In this document: piece after piece, positions 42,456 to 54,016 of the stretch | How positions within the stretch are numbered: position 1 is the first letter of the stretch | Layout: every line of letters starts with the position of its first letter | Assembly: GCF_003610235.1 (NCBI RefSeq) | Contig: NZ_RAPR01000001.1 | Location: 8,680,001 to 8,744,000, forward strand | Reading direction: 5' to 3' | DNA from: Catellatospora citrea | Lineage (GTDB): Bacteria > Actinomycetota > Actinomycetes > Mycobacteriales > Micromonosporaceae | DNA length: 64,000 nt | Translations under genes and position numbers: made by a program | Notes under the pieces: model-generated | What the model was told of the DNA's origin: nothing | Databases searched by the model: none | Seen by the model: only the letters and a program-made list of their open reading frames with translations

Positions 42456-43646
42456 CTAGCGGTCGACGATCTCCGCGCGGCGTACGTGGCCGAGCTTCGG
42501 GGTGACCTCCAGCCGCAGCCACTGGTCCTTGCGCAGCTGGTGGTAGAGCGTGGCGGCGATCTGGTAGCGCACGGCGACGTCGGCGCCGTCGTCGACGGCG
42601 ACGCGGTAGGTCGTGTTCTCCTCGTCGATGTCGGACTCCAGCCAGATCACCGGCCCGGCGACGACCCGAGCCGGGTGGACGGCGTCGTGCAGGCCGCGCC
42701 AGCCGATCCGCGCGAGCCCGACCACGGCGAGGACCCAGAGCACCCAGCCCGCGCCCAGCAGCAGCACCAGCCAGAGGTCGGCCACCTGCCCGACGTCCAG
42801 GTCGGCCGAGAACATGCGCAGCAGGACCAGCCAGATCCCGAAGAACAGCGCGGCCGGGATCAGCGACCCCAGCGCCGCCCACGGCGACCAGCCGAACGAG
42901 AAGCCGCGGCCGTCGACGACCGCGACCCGCCGCCACGTCCCGTCGCGCCGCGACCACGCGAACGCCTGCTTGCCGTAGGCGAACGGCGACGTGCCCAGCG
43001 AGGGCGGGCCCGCCCCGACGGCGACGGCGTACGCGAGCCGCGGGTCCCCGGGCCCCATGCCGGGCTCGGCGCGTAGCCGGGCGTAGCCGGCCGCGAGCTG
43101 AGTGCCCCGGCCGTGCGGCACCAGCCGCTTGAGCCACCGGAGCGGCAGCGAGACCAGGCACGCGGCGAGCACCACGCCGATGCCCAGTTGAGGGCGCCCG
43201 GCCTGCCATGCCACCGCGACCGCGCCGACCCACAGGACCGTGAACACGATCCAGAGCACGACCCGCACCCCCAGCGGAGCCCGTGGGCGCACCAGCCCGC
43301 GCGCGATCGCCGTCTCGCCGAGCAGGTCGGTGAACCGCTGGTGCCACTGTCGGGACTGCTCGGGGGAGCCGAGGTCGATCGCGCCGAGCGGGATCGGCCC
43401 GGAGCGGCCGGGTTCGCGGGCCACGACGGCGTCGAAGACGTGCTTCTCGAACGGGGCCAGCCCGGCGGGATCCGGCTGTGGCGCCTGGACCGTCCCGGCC
43501 GCCGCGTCCACCGCCAGGACGCCCCGGGCGACGAGGTCGAGCATCGTCGCGTACGCCCCGGCGGCCGCGACCCGGCTCGGCGGCTGCACCAGCAGGGCGG
43601 CCAGCGCCGGGCGCTCTGCTGCCAGGTCCGTCAGGGAGTTGACCAT
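42456..43646 (-). CDS. DUF2207-like membrane protein, C-terminal type
   Basis: 396 aa from ATG 43646; on the minus strand TATCGT sits 6 nt before it, so the mRNA may be leaderless. N-terminal half: cytoplasmic domain with LAALLVQPPSRVAAAGAYATMLDLVARGVLAVD, the winged-helix-like part of DUF2207 proteins. Two helices near residues 140-180, then SPFAYGKQAFAWSRRDG, and two more helices near 265-330. Function unknown. Convergent with the trypsin-like gene (6 nt apart). Confidence 0.65.
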   Translation of the reverse strand: MVNSLTDLAAERPALAALLVQPPSRVAAAGAYATMLDLVARGVLAVDAAAGTVQAPQPDPAGLAPFEKHVFDAVVAREPGRSGPIPLGAIDLGSPEQSRQWHQRFTDLLGETAIARGLVRPRAPLGVRVVLWIVFTVLWVGAVAVAWQAGRPQLGIGVVLAACLVSLPLRWLKRLVPHGRGTQLAAGYARLRAEPGMGPGDPRLAYAVAVGAGPPSLGTSPFAYGKQAFAWSRRDGTWRRVAVVDGRGFSFGWSPWAALGSLIPAALFFGIWLVLLRMFSADLDVGQVADLWLVLLLGAGWVLWVLAVVGLARIGWRGLHDAVHPARVVAGPVIWLESDIDEENTTYRVAVDDGADVAVRYQIAATLYHQLRKDQWLRLEVTPKLGHVRRAEIVDR

Positions 43647-43756
43647 GCGGCGACGATAACCAGGGTCGTCCACACGCGAGTGGACGGCAGGCGAACACGT
43701 GGTGTCCAAAGGCTGGCGGCGGCCGACGCCGTCCACGGCAACCCGAAGCGACCGGG

Positions 43757-43794
43757 CGCGACCGCGCTGCCCGGACGCGACCGCGCTGCCCGGA
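43757..43794. repeat. Two perfect tandem copies of a 19-mer
   Basis: CGCGACCGCGCTGCCCGGA occurs at 43757-43775 and again at 43776-43794, in the 210-bp gap between the DUF2207-like gene and the ABC-2 permease. No gene is supported in this gap. Confidence 0.8.
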
Positions 43795-43856
43795 CGCCGC
43801 CGCGCCGGACGCGCCGCGCTGAGTCGCCGCGCGGCGCGTCCGACGTGAGCGCAGGC

Positions 43857-44636
43857 CTATTTGACCTCGCGTCGCGACACCCGGATCAGGCCCAGCACCA
43901 GCGGGACCACGATCCAGACCGCGACGGACGTGCCCAGCCGGGCCCAGTCACGGCCGGTCATGACCGGCTCCAGCAGCAGGCCCGAGGTGACCGACAGGTC
44001 CAGCCACTGCGCCGGGCGGGCCAGTGCGGTGACCATCTCGCCGAGGATGCTCCACGCGATCGGCAGCACGAAGTACAGCACGATCGCCAGCGCCGAGTTG
44101 AGCAGCAGCATGCCGAACCCCACCCCGAGCAGCACGTTGACGACCAGGTACAGGCCCGCCTTGCCGAGCGCCGCGGCGGGCAGGTGCCAAGGGTCGGGGC
44201 CGCCCGCGAACGGCAGCGCCGCCGCGGTGGCGACCAGGCACGCGGCGTACGCCAGCACGGCCAGTGCCAGCGCCGCCAGCACCTTCGCGGCGGCGACCCG
44301 CATCCGCCGCGGCACCAGCGCGTACGTGGTGAGCGTGGTGCGCTGGGACCACTCGCTGGTGACCGACAGCACGCCGAGCACCGGCAGCAGCACGGCCGCG
44401 GGCAGCACGGTCGGTCCCAGCAGGCCGCCGAAGTCGAACTGCGGCGCGTCGGCGGACAGGGACAGCACGGTGACGACGGCCACGGCGAGCAGCCCGATCA
44501 CACCCAGCAGCCACGCGCCGGAGCGGGTGTCGGCCATCTTGCGCAGCTCGACGGAGGTCAGCCGCCACAGCGGGACGGGGGAGTGCGACGCGGCCGCGAC
44601 GGTGGGGGTGTCGCGGGCGGGGGCGGTGACGGTCAT
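43857..44636 (-). CDS. ABC-2 type transporter permease
   Basis: 259 aa. ATG 44636 overlaps the ATPase stop by 4 nt. Hydrophilic N-tail to residue 25, RLTSVELRKMADTRSGAW (typical ABC-2 cytoplasmic lead-in), then six membrane helices with SEWSQRTTLTTYALVPRR between helices 2 and 3. It forms an exporter with the ATPase; such pairs next to a DesK-like two-component system often handle antibiotics or lantibiotics. Confidence 0.88.
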   Translation of the reverse strand: MTVTAPARDTPTVAAASHSPVPLWRLTSVELRKMADTRSGAWLLGVIGLLAVAVVTVLSLSADAPQFDFGGLLGPTVLPAAVLLPVLGVLSVTSEWSQRTTLTTYALVPRRMRVAAAKVLAALALAVLAYAACLVATAAALPFAGGPDPWHLPAAALGKAGLYLVVNVLLGVGFGMLLLNSALAIVLYFVLPIAWSILGEMVTALARPAQWLDLSVTSGLLLEPVMTGRDWARLGTSVAVWIVVPLVLGLIRVSRREVK

Positions 44637-45535
44637 CGTGCGGTCCCTTCGGTGGCGTTGGCGCCGTTGGTGAGGCTGAGGAACATCTCCTCCAGGCCGC
44701 GGGCGCGGCCGGGCTGCAGTTCGAGCAGCACGACACCCGCCGCGGCGGCGGCCCGGCCGACGGCCTCGGCTTCGGCGTCGACGAGCAGCGCACCGCCGTC
44801 GGCGGGGGCGGTGGCCAGCCCGGCGGTGGCCAGCGCGGCCCGCAGCGCGGCAGGGTCCAGGCCGCGTACCCGCATCCCGGCGCCGGAGAGCAGTTCGTCC
44901 TTGGCGCCCTGGGCGACGACCCGCCCGCTGCCGATCATGACGAGCCGGTCGGCGACCGCCTCGACCTCGCGCAGCAGGTGCGAGGAGAGCAGCACGGTGC
45001 CGCCCCGGTCGGCGAAGTCGCGCAGCAGGCCGCGCATCCAGAAGATGCCCTCGGGGTCCAGGCCGTTGGCGGGCTCGTCGAGGATCAGCGCCCGCGGCTC
45101 GCCGAGCAGCGCCTGGGCCAGGCCGAGCCGCTGGCGCATGCCCAGCGAGTAGTCGCCGACCCGCTTGCGGGCGGCCGCGGCCGGCAGGTCGACCCGCGCC
45201 AGCAGCTCGCCGACCCGGCTGGTGGGCACCCGGAGCAGCTGCGCGGCCAGGGTGAGCGTCTCCCTGCCGGTGCGGCCGGGGTGCTGGGCGGAGGCGTCGA
45301 GCAGGATGCCGACCTCCCGGCCCGGGTTCGGCAGCTGCCGGTAGGGCCGGCCGGCGACGGTGGCGTGGCCGCCGGTCGGCGGGGTGAGCCCGCAGATCAT
45401 CCGCATGGTGGTGGACTTGCCGGCCCCGTTCGGGCCGAGGAAGCCGGTGACGGTGCCGGGCGTGCAGCGGAACGACACGTCGTCGACGGCCGTCTGCGCG
45501 CCGTAGCGCTTGGTGAGATGCGCGACTTCGATCAT
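44633..45535 (-). CDS. ABC-2 transporter ATPase (drug/antibiotic export type)
   Basis: 300 aa. Walker A FLGPNGAGKST, signature YSLGMRQRLGLAQALLG, Walker B LILDEPANGLDPEGI, then the H-loop LLSSHLL. The C-terminal 90 residues form the usual extension of DrrA/BcrA-type ATPases. It energises the permease encoded 3' of it. Divergent from the sensor kinase across a 133-bp region with a large dyad. Confidence 0.9.
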   Translation of the reverse strand: MIEVAHLTKRYGAQTAVDDVSFRCTPGTVTGFLGPNGAGKSTTMRMICGLTPPTGGHATVAGRPYRQLPNPGREVGILLDASAQHPGRTGRETLTLAAQLLRVPTSRVGELLARVDLPAAAARKRVGDYSLGMRQRLGLAQALLGEPRALILDEPANGLDPEGIFWMRGLLRDFADRGGTVLLSSHLLREVEAVADRLVMIGSGRVVAQGAKDELLSGAGMRVRGLDPAALRAALATAGLATAPADGGALLVDAEAEAVGRAAAAAGVVLLELQPGRARGLEEMFLSLTNGANATEGTAR

Positions 45536-45594
45536 GCGTACCAGCGTGGCGGGCGCGGGGCACAGGCCGCAGCGGCCGCTGGGCGACGATCGCG

Positions 45595-45627
45595 GACTTC
45601 GGTCTACGGCAGGCGTAGACCAAAGTC
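45595..45627. promoter_or_regulatory. Large dyad between the ABC-2 operon and the two-component operon
   Basis: Arms of 14 bp (45595-45608 GACTTCGGTCTACG; 45614-45627 CGTAGACCAAAGTC) match at 13 positions around a 5-nt spacer. Position between the two starts and size fit a dimeric LuxR/NarL-type response regulator site. Regulation of both operons is inferred. Confidence 0.7.
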
Positions 45628-45668
45628 GGTACCCGCCCGACCAGGCCGCCCGTACCCTGGGAGCCACC

Positions 45669-46904
45669 ATGACGACCGCCCCGACCCCCGCCCACCCGCC
45701 GCGCCTGCTGCGCCACCTGCTGCCCGGTGACCTGCACGCGGACGGCGTCGCGCGACGGCGCACCGCCCGGGACTGGGCGGTGGACGTCGCCTGCTTCGTC
45801 TTCGCGGTGCTCGTCGGTCTCACCGTGTACGACATGGAGGCGGCCGGGCGGCCGGTGCCGCAGTTGATCCAGCTCGCCGACCTGGTCGCGGGCGCGGTGT
45901 TGTGCCTGGCGCTGTTCTGGCGCCGGCGTTTCCCGCTAGCGTTGGCCGTCGCCACGGCGGTGGCGGGCGCGTTCTCGCCGCTGTCCGGCGGTGCGGCCGT
46001 GGTCGCCCTGGTCACGCTCGGCGCGCGGGGGCGGCTGGGCGCGGTGCTGGCGGTCGGCGCGGGCCACGCCGTGCTGTCGCTGCCGTACCTGCACCTGTAT
46101 CCCGACCCGGACGTGTCCTTCTGGCCCTCGGTCGCGTGGACCTGGCTGTTGCTCGCCATGATCACCGGGTGGGCGCTGGTGGTCGGCGCGCGGCGGCAGC
46201 TGGTGCGCTCGCTGCGGGAGCGGGCCGTGCGCGCCGAGGCCGAGCAGGAGCTGCGGGTGGCTCAGGCCCGCCAGCTGGAGCGCACCCGCATCGCCCGGGA
46301 GATGCACGACGTGCTAGCGCACCGCATCTCGCTGCTCAGCCTGCACGCGGGCGCGCTGGAGTTCCGGCCGGACGCCTCGCCCGAGGAGGTGGCCCAGGCC
46401 GCGGGCGTCATCCGGGACAGCGCCCACCAGGCCCTGCAGGATCTGCGCGCCGTCATCGGGGTGCTCCGCACGCCCGACGAGTCCGGCGACGAGCCGCAAC
46501 GGCCCCAGCCCACCCTGTCCGACCTGCCCGAGCTGGTCGCCGAGTCGCTGTCGGCGGGCATGCGGGTGCAGCTGACCCAGCGGCTGCCGGATCCGGTCGA
46601 GCTGCCCGCGCACGCGGGGCGGACGGCGTACCGCGTGGTGCAGGAGGGGCTGACCAACGCGCGCAAGCACGCCCCGGGCGCCGCGGTGCAGGTGGCAGTC
46701 GTGGGCGCGCCGGAGAACGGCCTCACCGTCGAGGTGCTCAGCCGGGCGCCGCTGGGCGGTGCGCCCGCGACCGCGATCCCGGGGACCGGCACCGGCCTGG
46801 TCGGGCTCGCCGAGCGGGTGTCGCTGGCCGGTGGGCGGATCGAGCACGGCCGCACCCCGGCGGGCGACTTCCGGCTGTGGACGTGGCAGCCGTGGCCGGC
46901 GTGA
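45669..46904 (+). CDS. DesK-like sensor histidine kinase (HisKA_3)
   Basis: 411 aa. Five or so membrane helices between residues 35 and 170, then RTRIAREMHDVLAHRISLLSLHAGALEF, the HisKA_3 phosphorylation box with His in MHDVLAHR, and an HATPase_c domain (YRVVQEGLTNARKHAPGA; GTGTGLVGLAERVSLAGG). ATG 45669. Overlaps the response regulator by 4 nt. Likely senses a membrane-active compound exported by the divergent ABC-2 system. Confidence 0.92.
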   Translation: MTTAPTPAHPPRLLRHLLPGDLHADGVARRRTARDWAVDVACFVFAVLVGLTVYDMEAAGRPVPQLIQLADLVAGAVLCLALFWRRRFPLALAVATAVAGAFSPLSGGAAVVALVTLGARGRLGAVLAVGAGHAVLSLPYLHLYPDPDVSFWPSVAWTWLLLAMITGWALVVGARRQLVRSLRERAVRAEAEQELRVAQARQLERTRIAREMHDVLAHRISLLSLHAGALEFRPDASPEEVAQAAGVIRDSAHQALQDLRAVIGVLRTPDESGDEPQRPQPTLSDLPELVAESLSAGMRVQLTQRLPDPVELPAHAGRTAYRVVQEGLTNARKHAPGAAVQVAVVGAPENGLTVEVLSRAPLGGAPATAIPGTGTGLVGLAERVSLAGGRIEHGRTPAGDFRLWTWQPWPA

Positions 46905-47554
46905 TCCGGCTGCTGATCGTCGACGACGATCCGCTGGTGCGGGCTGGTCTGTCGATGATGCTGGCGGGCCTGGACGACCTGCGGGTGGTGGGTGAGGCGG
47001 CCGACGGCGCCGAGGTGCCCGCGGCGGTGGCCGCGCACGCGCCCGACATCGTGCTGATGGACATCCGCATGCCGCGGGTCGACGGGCTGTCCGCCACCGA
47101 GCTGCTGCGCCGCCGACCGGGCGCGCCGGACGTGGTCGTGCTGACCACCTTCGACGCCGACGAGCAGGTGCTGCGGGCGCTGCGGGCCGGGGCCAGCGGC
47201 TTCCTGCTCAAGGACACGCCGCCCGCGGAGCTGGTGCGGGCCCTGCGCCGGGTCGCGGCGGGGGAGCCGATGCTGTCGCCGTCGGTCACCCGGCAGCTCA
47301 TCGACCAGGTCACCGCGGGCAGCGCGAGCGCCCGGGCGGCACACGCGCGGCAGTCGCTGGGCCGGCTGACCGAGCGGGAGCGGGAGGTGGCGGCGGCGAT
47401 CGGGCAGGGCCTGTCGAACGCCGAGATCGGTGTGCGGCTGCACATGAGCGTCGCGACGGTCAAGGCGTACGTGTCGCGCCTGCTGGCGAAGCTGGAGCTG
47501 AACAACCGGGTGCAGATCGCGCTGCTGGCCCACGACACGGGGCTCGCGGAGTGA
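46901..47554 (+). CDS. NarL/LuxR-family response regulator
   Basis: 217 aa from GTG 46901. Receiver domain: LLIVDDDPLVRAGL (acidic pocket), phospho-Asp in IVLMDIRMPRVDG, Thr in VVLTTFDADE, Lys in GFLLKDTPP. C-terminal LuxR helix-turn-helix: LTEREREVAAAIGQGLSNAEIGVRLHMSVATVKAYVSRLLAKL. Cognate partner of the kinase. Probable binding site: the dyad at 45595. Converges on the anti-sigma gene (6 nt). Confidence 0.93.
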   Translation: MIRLLIVDDDPLVRAGLSMMLAGLDDLRVVGEAADGAEVPAAVAAHAPDIVLMDIRMPRVDGLSATELLRRRPGAPDVVVLTTFDADEQVLRALRAGASGFLLKDTPPAELVRALRRVAAGEPMLSPSVTRQLIDQVTAGSASARAAHARQSLGRLTEREREVAAAIGQGLSNAEIGVRLHMSVATVKAYVSRLLAKLELNNRVQIALLAHDTGLAE

Positions 47555-47560
47555 ACCGGA

Positions 47561-47989
47561 TCAGAGCTGGAACTTGACGGTGATGACGATGCCCGGGTCG
47601 CGGCCCGTGAAGCGCACCTCGTCGGTGAACTGGCGGACGACCCACAGGCCGCGGCCGCCCTCGGTGCTCAGCGGCACCTGCTGCATGCCGGCGCTGCCGG
47701 TGTCGGCGATGCCCGGCCCTTCGTCGCTGACCTCGCAGTAGATCGCGCCGTCCTGCCGCCACAGCCGCAGCCGCCCGCGCCCGCCGCCGTGCCGGATCGC
47801 GTTGGTGGCGAGCTCCGTGGCCACCACCAGCAGCCGGCCCAGGCCCGGCTCGGCCAGGCCGAGCTCGCCCGCGTGCGCGGCGACCGACGCCCGAAGGGCG
47901 TACAGGTCGTCGGCGACGAAGACGGTGTCGAGCCCGGCCGGTTCCGCCGTTGAGGGCGGATCCGGGAATCGGCCGGCTTCGGCGGTCAT
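47561..47989 (-). CDS. RsbW-like ATP-binding anti-sigma factor/serine kinase
   Basis: 142 aa. GHKL ATPase fold: LLVVATELATNAIRHGGGRG (N box), VSDEGPGI (G1), GGRGLWVVRQFTDEV (G2). Short proteins of this type bind sigma factors or phosphorylate STAS-domain anti-sigma antagonists. ATG 47989 overlaps the stop of the MEDS-STAS gene, its likely partner. No sigma factor gene is adjacent. Confidence 0.88.
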   Translation of the reverse strand: MTAEAGRFPDPPSTAEPAGLDTVFVADDLYALRASVAAHAGELGLAEPGLGRLLVVATELATNAIRHGGGRGRLRLWRQDGAIYCEVSDEGPGIADTGSAGMQQVPLSTEGGRGLWVVRQFTDEVRFTGRDPGIVITVKFQL

Positions 47990-48846
47990 GACTGCCTCTG
48001 CAGGGCCAGCTGTGGCACGTGTTCGGCGCCGACCGCGTCGATCACCGCGGCCACCGCCGACGGGCAGGAGACGACCATGCGCCGCCCGGCGGGCAGCGCC
48101 GCGGCCGCCTTGACGATCGTGGTCGCCGCGGTGACGTCGATGAACCGCAGCTTGACCAGGTTGAGATGGATGTTGTCGTCGAGCCGCAGCGCCTCGGTCA
48201 GCGCCTGCTGCAGGGGCTGCAGGTGGGTGTAGTCCATCTCGCCGGCGATGCGCACCCCCGGCGGGCGGTGCTGGCGGCAGATCCGCAGCAGGGGCGTGTC
48301 GTGGTAGGCCAGCGCCGCGACCGTCTTGTGGTGGGCGTCGGTGGCGAAGGCCAGCGTCACCGAGTCGAACGTCTCCCGGTCGTACTGGCAGATCGCGGTC
48401 AGCCGGCCGTCGGTGAACAGGCTCGCGGCCTGCTGTTCGAAGGCGACCAGCTGGTCGAGCGCGATCGGCCGGCCCGCCCAGCACATGTCCGCGCTGACCC
48501 GCAGCCCCGGCAGGCCGCGCCGGGCGGCCTGGTGGCGTTCCTGCGCGATCAGGGCGACCATGCGCTCCGCGGTCGCCCCGCCGTGCACGGCCGGGGCGTC
48601 CTGGCTGGCGTACAGCGTGAGCTGCCCGCGGCCGATGGCCGCCACGGTGGCGACCTCGCGCATGGCCAGCTCCTCGGCCAGCTCGTCCGGGGTCAGCGCG
48701 TCGGTGAAGCAGATGACGCGCTGCCCGCGGTGCAGGCCGTCCGCGACGAACTCGGCGACCAGGTCCAGCCGCTCGTCGGGGTCGGTGAACGTCAGGCAGG
48801 CGTGGTCACCCGGGTTGATCTCGTCAACGGTCACCGCATCCGCCAT
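47986..48846 (-). CDS. MEDS-STAS fusion: sensor plus anti-sigma antagonist
   Basis: 286 aa, AAAGGATCC before ATG 48846. Residues 1-185: MEDS (DcmR-like) domain with INPGDHACLTFTDPDERLDLVAEFVADGLHRGQRVICFTD and ICQYDRETF. Residues 190-280: STAS domain with DNIHLNLVKLRFIDVTAATTIVKAA; the usual phosphorylatable Ser/Thr site (DxSG) reads FIDVTAA, so Thr may serve. It likely controls the downstream anti-sigma kinase by binding. Signal of the MEDS part unknown. Confidence 0.88.
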   Translation of the reverse strand: MADAVTVDEINPGDHACLTFTDPDERLDLVAEFVADGLHRGQRVICFTDALTPDELAEELAMREVATVAAIGRGQLTLYASQDAPAVHGGATAERMVALIAQERHQAARRGLPGLRVSADMCWAGRPIALDQLVAFEQQAASLFTDGRLTAICQYDRETFDSVTLAFATDAHHKTVAALAYHDTPLLRICRQHRPPGVRIAGEMDYTHLQPLQQALTEALRLDDNIHLNLVKLRFIDVTAATTIVKAAAALPAGRRMVVSCPSAVAAVIDAVGAEHVPQLALQRQS

Positions 48847-49291
48847 GGGGATCCTTTCCTCGGCGAGGCTGGCAAGCCGTCAGTACCCGGCCGGAATCCC
48901 GCCTAACCAGGTCGGCGTGCACGTTTCGCGGCAGACGCCACATCTTCCGCCACATGATCGGACATTACCGGGGGGTATGCCAACCCACGGCCCTGGCGAC
49001 CGACGTCCGGCGCGGGTCCACGGGTGCGGTCGATCGTGGGCAATCGCTCTCCCATGATCCAGAAAACGGAGTCGTGCCAACTCGTCCGCCGGAATGCAGT
49101 ATCCGGCAACAAAAGCGCTGCCTGGGCACCTTCTCAACGGATCTCCGCGTCACACGGCGGAAACATGCCCTTGACAGCTATCGAACAAACGACAACTCTC
49201 TGTTTCAGAGAGCGCTCTCTACCGTCCGCCGACCGTCCTGATCGCACAGGCCGGTCGGTCCCGTCGTCCAGTCCCCTAGCAGGGAGAAGAG
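48847..49291. other. 445-bp intergenic region upstream of the discoidin-domain gene
   Basis: No supported coding sequence. It contains the divergent promoters of the MEDS-STAS operon and the secreted protein, a TTGACA hexamer at 49171-49176 and the palindrome at 49207. The part 49130-49230 is clearly less GC-rich than its surroundings. Confidence 0.6.
49207..49220. promoter_or_regulatory. LacI/CebR-like palindromic operator
   Basis: AGAGAGCGCTCTCT, perfect over 14 bp, 72 bp upstream of the secreted-protein start and downstream of the TTGACA. The central GAGCGCTC is shared with operators of the LacI-family sugar regulator CebR of streptomycetes. Repression relieved by a sugar is inferred. Confidence 0.7.
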
Positions 49292-51928
<2,637 letters not shown>

Positions 51929-51960
51929 CCTGGATGATCCACAGGTAGGTGACCGATCGA

Positions 51961-51992
51961 GGGCCGACCCGGCCGGTGTGCCGGGTCGGCCC
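51961..51992 (+). terminator. Hairpin after the secreted beta-helix gene
   Basis: 13-bp stem (51961-51973 with 51980-51992; GGGCCGACCCGGC) and loop CGGTGT, 32 nt after the stop codon. Confidence 0.85.
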
Positions 51993-52115
51993 AGCTCGCG
52001 TCGGGGCGGGGCAAGTGATCTGCGCCTCATATCAGTACATACACCGATGAGTCTGGATGTTTTGCCTGGTCGTGACTAGCCTTCTAAGCCGGCTGCCGGA
52101 TCGGCGGAGGTGACC

Positions 52116-53858
52116 ATGGCGGTTACGGGAGACATCGGCACGCTCGCGCGGGCCGCGGTCGTGGTGGACGCGCACACCCCGTGCGAGTCCCTCGAGGCGG
52201 CGTTTCGTGCCCGTCCCGACCTGACGGCGGTGATCGTCACCGACGGCGACCGGCTGGGCCTGATCATGCGAAGCCGGTTCGACCAGAACATGTCGGGTCC
52301 TTTCGGCTACGGACGGGTGCTCTGGGCGCAACGTCCGGTCGGCGCCATCACCGACTGGTCGCCGCTGCGGCTGGCAGCCGCCACCACCGCGGCCGCGGCG
52401 TCACACCACCTGCGCACGCGAGCGGCCGACCACCGCTACGACGACCTGGTCATCGACCTCGCCGGCGGCGGCGTGGGCACGCTGACCGCGGCCCAGCTGT
52501 TCGACGAGCTGGCGACCCAGTTCGCCGACCGCGCCGTACGCGACGACCTCACCGGCCTGGCCAACCGGGCGCACTTCCTCGATCTGCTGGCCGCGGCCTG
52601 CTCCGACGCCTGCGGCGAGGGGGACCGGGTGGCGGTGGCGTTCGTCGACATCGACGGCATGAAGCGCATCAACGACTCCCACGGCCACCAGGCCGGCGAC
52701 GCGGTGCTGACGCTGGTGGGCCGGCACATGCACGATGCGCTGCGGCCCGGCGAGGTCGCCGCGCGCCTCGGCGGCGACGAGTTCGCGGTGCTGGCCCGGA
52801 TGGGCCGCAGCGACCGGGCCGAGGACAAAGCACAGGAACTGGGGCAGCGCTGCCTGCGCGCCATCGCCGCGCACGACGACGGCGACGACGCGGCCGTGAG
52901 CCCGTACGCCAGCGTCGGGGTGGCGGTGTCCGGTGACCGGCCGGACCCGCAGGCCCTGGTCAGCGAGGCGGACATGGCCATGTACCGGGCCAAGCAGGCC
53001 GGCGGCAACCAGGTGGAGCTGGCCGTCGGGGTCGAGGCCGACCTGCCCGGCGACGTCGAGTGCGTCGACCGCACGGTGCTGCAGGCCGTCGAACACGGCG
53101 AGCTGCGGCTCTACTACCAGCCCATCGTGCGGATCAGCGACCGTACCGTACGGTCGATCGAGGCGCTGGTCCGCTGGCAGCATCCGACGATGGGCCTGCT
53201 CGCGCCCGCCCGGTTCCTGCCGGGCGCGCAGCGGGCCGGGCACCTGCCGGCGCTGGACCGCTGGGTGCTGCGCCAGGCCTGCCTGGACCTGGCCCGCCTG
53301 GACGCGGTGCTGGGCGACCGGTCGCCGGAATGGGTCAACGTCAACCTGTCCGCGCCCACCCTGGCGGGACCCTTCGACGAGATGGTCGAGGAGATCATGG
53401 CCGAGACCGGGCTGGCCCCGTCACGGCTGCGCCTGGAGCTGGCCGAGGAGGCCGACCTGCAGACGCTCGCCGCGGCCCGACCGCGGCTGGAGCGGCTCAT
53501 CGCGCAGGGCGTGTGGCTCACCCTCGACGACATGGGCGCCGGGTCGACGAACCTGCGATACCTGTCCACCCTGGCCATCCACGGCATCAAGATCGATCGG
53601 GCGTTCGTCTCCGGCATGCTGCACAATCCGCGCGACCACGCCGTCGTCAAGCTGCTCACCGATCTAGCCCACGGCCTCGGCATGCAGGTCACCGGCGAGG
53701 GCGTCGAGTCGGCCGCCGAGCTCACCGAACTGGCCCGGCTTGGGGTCGTCAACGCCCAGGGCTACCACCTCGCCCACCCGCAGCCGCTGGCCCCGCTGGT
53801 CGAGTGGCTGTCCGTGCGCCGCGCGTCGCGCGACCACCCGGTGCGCGAGCCGTCCTGA
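52116..53858 (+). CDS. CBS-like + GGDEF + EAL cyclic-di-GMP protein
   Basis: 580 aa. ATG 52116 has GGCGGAGG 5 nt upstream; GTG 52110 overlaps that site. Residues 1-110: CBS-like sensor (VTDGDRLGLIMRSRFDQNMSG, YGRVLWAQRPVG). 140-305: GGDEF domain with intact GGDEF at 219-223; the inhibitory RxxD reads RPGE, so product feedback may be weak. 320-570: EAL domain with E349-A350-L351, NVNLSA, DDMGAG (D471, D472) and K492, so phosphodiesterase activity is plausible. No membrane segment. It could make or degrade c-di-GMP, which in actinomycetes controls development. Confidence 0.92.
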   Translation: MAVTGDIGTLARAAVVVDAHTPCESLEAAFRARPDLTAVIVTDGDRLGLIMRSRFDQNMSGPFGYGRVLWAQRPVGAITDWSPLRLAAATTAAAASHHLRTRAADHRYDDLVIDLAGGGVGTLTAAQLFDELATQFADRAVRDDLTGLANRAHFLDLLAAACSDACGEGDRVAVAFVDIDGMKRINDSHGHQAGDAVLTLVGRHMHDALRPGEVAARLGGDEFAVLARMGRSDRAEDKAQELGQRCLRAIAAHDDGDDAAVSPYASVGVAVSGDRPDPQALVSEADMAMYRAKQAGGNQVELAVGVEADLPGDVECVDRTVLQAVEHGELRLYYQPIVRISDRTVRSIEALVRWQHPTMGLLAPARFLPGAQRAGHLPALDRWVLRQACLDLARLDAVLGDRSPEWVNVNLSAPTLAGPFDEMVEEIMAETGLAPSRLRLELAEEADLQTLAAARPRLERLIAQGVWLTLDDMGAGSTNLRYLSTLAIHGIKIDRAFVSGMLHNPRDHAVVKLLTDLAHGLGMQVTGEGVESAAELTELARLGVVNAQGYHLAHPQPLAPLVEWLSVRRASRDHPVREPS

Positions 53859-54016
53859 GGCGGCCGCGCCGCCCGAGGCGCGGGGGAGACCCGGAAAGTC
53901 GTGGCGCGGCCCGCGCGCCCCGCGGTGCGCGGCCCGGGCCACGGTGCATCCTGTGATCAGCCCCCCGCTGGACGGCGTCCGTGGGCCGGGCGGTTCGAGA
54001 GGGCGTGGGGTGGCCG

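Noticed and set aside
53859..54016. GC-rich dyads such as GGCGGC-CGC-GCCGCC after the GGDEF-EAL gene
   Set aside because: Short arms and a 3-nt loop in very GC-rich sequence; not distinct enough from background to call a terminator.
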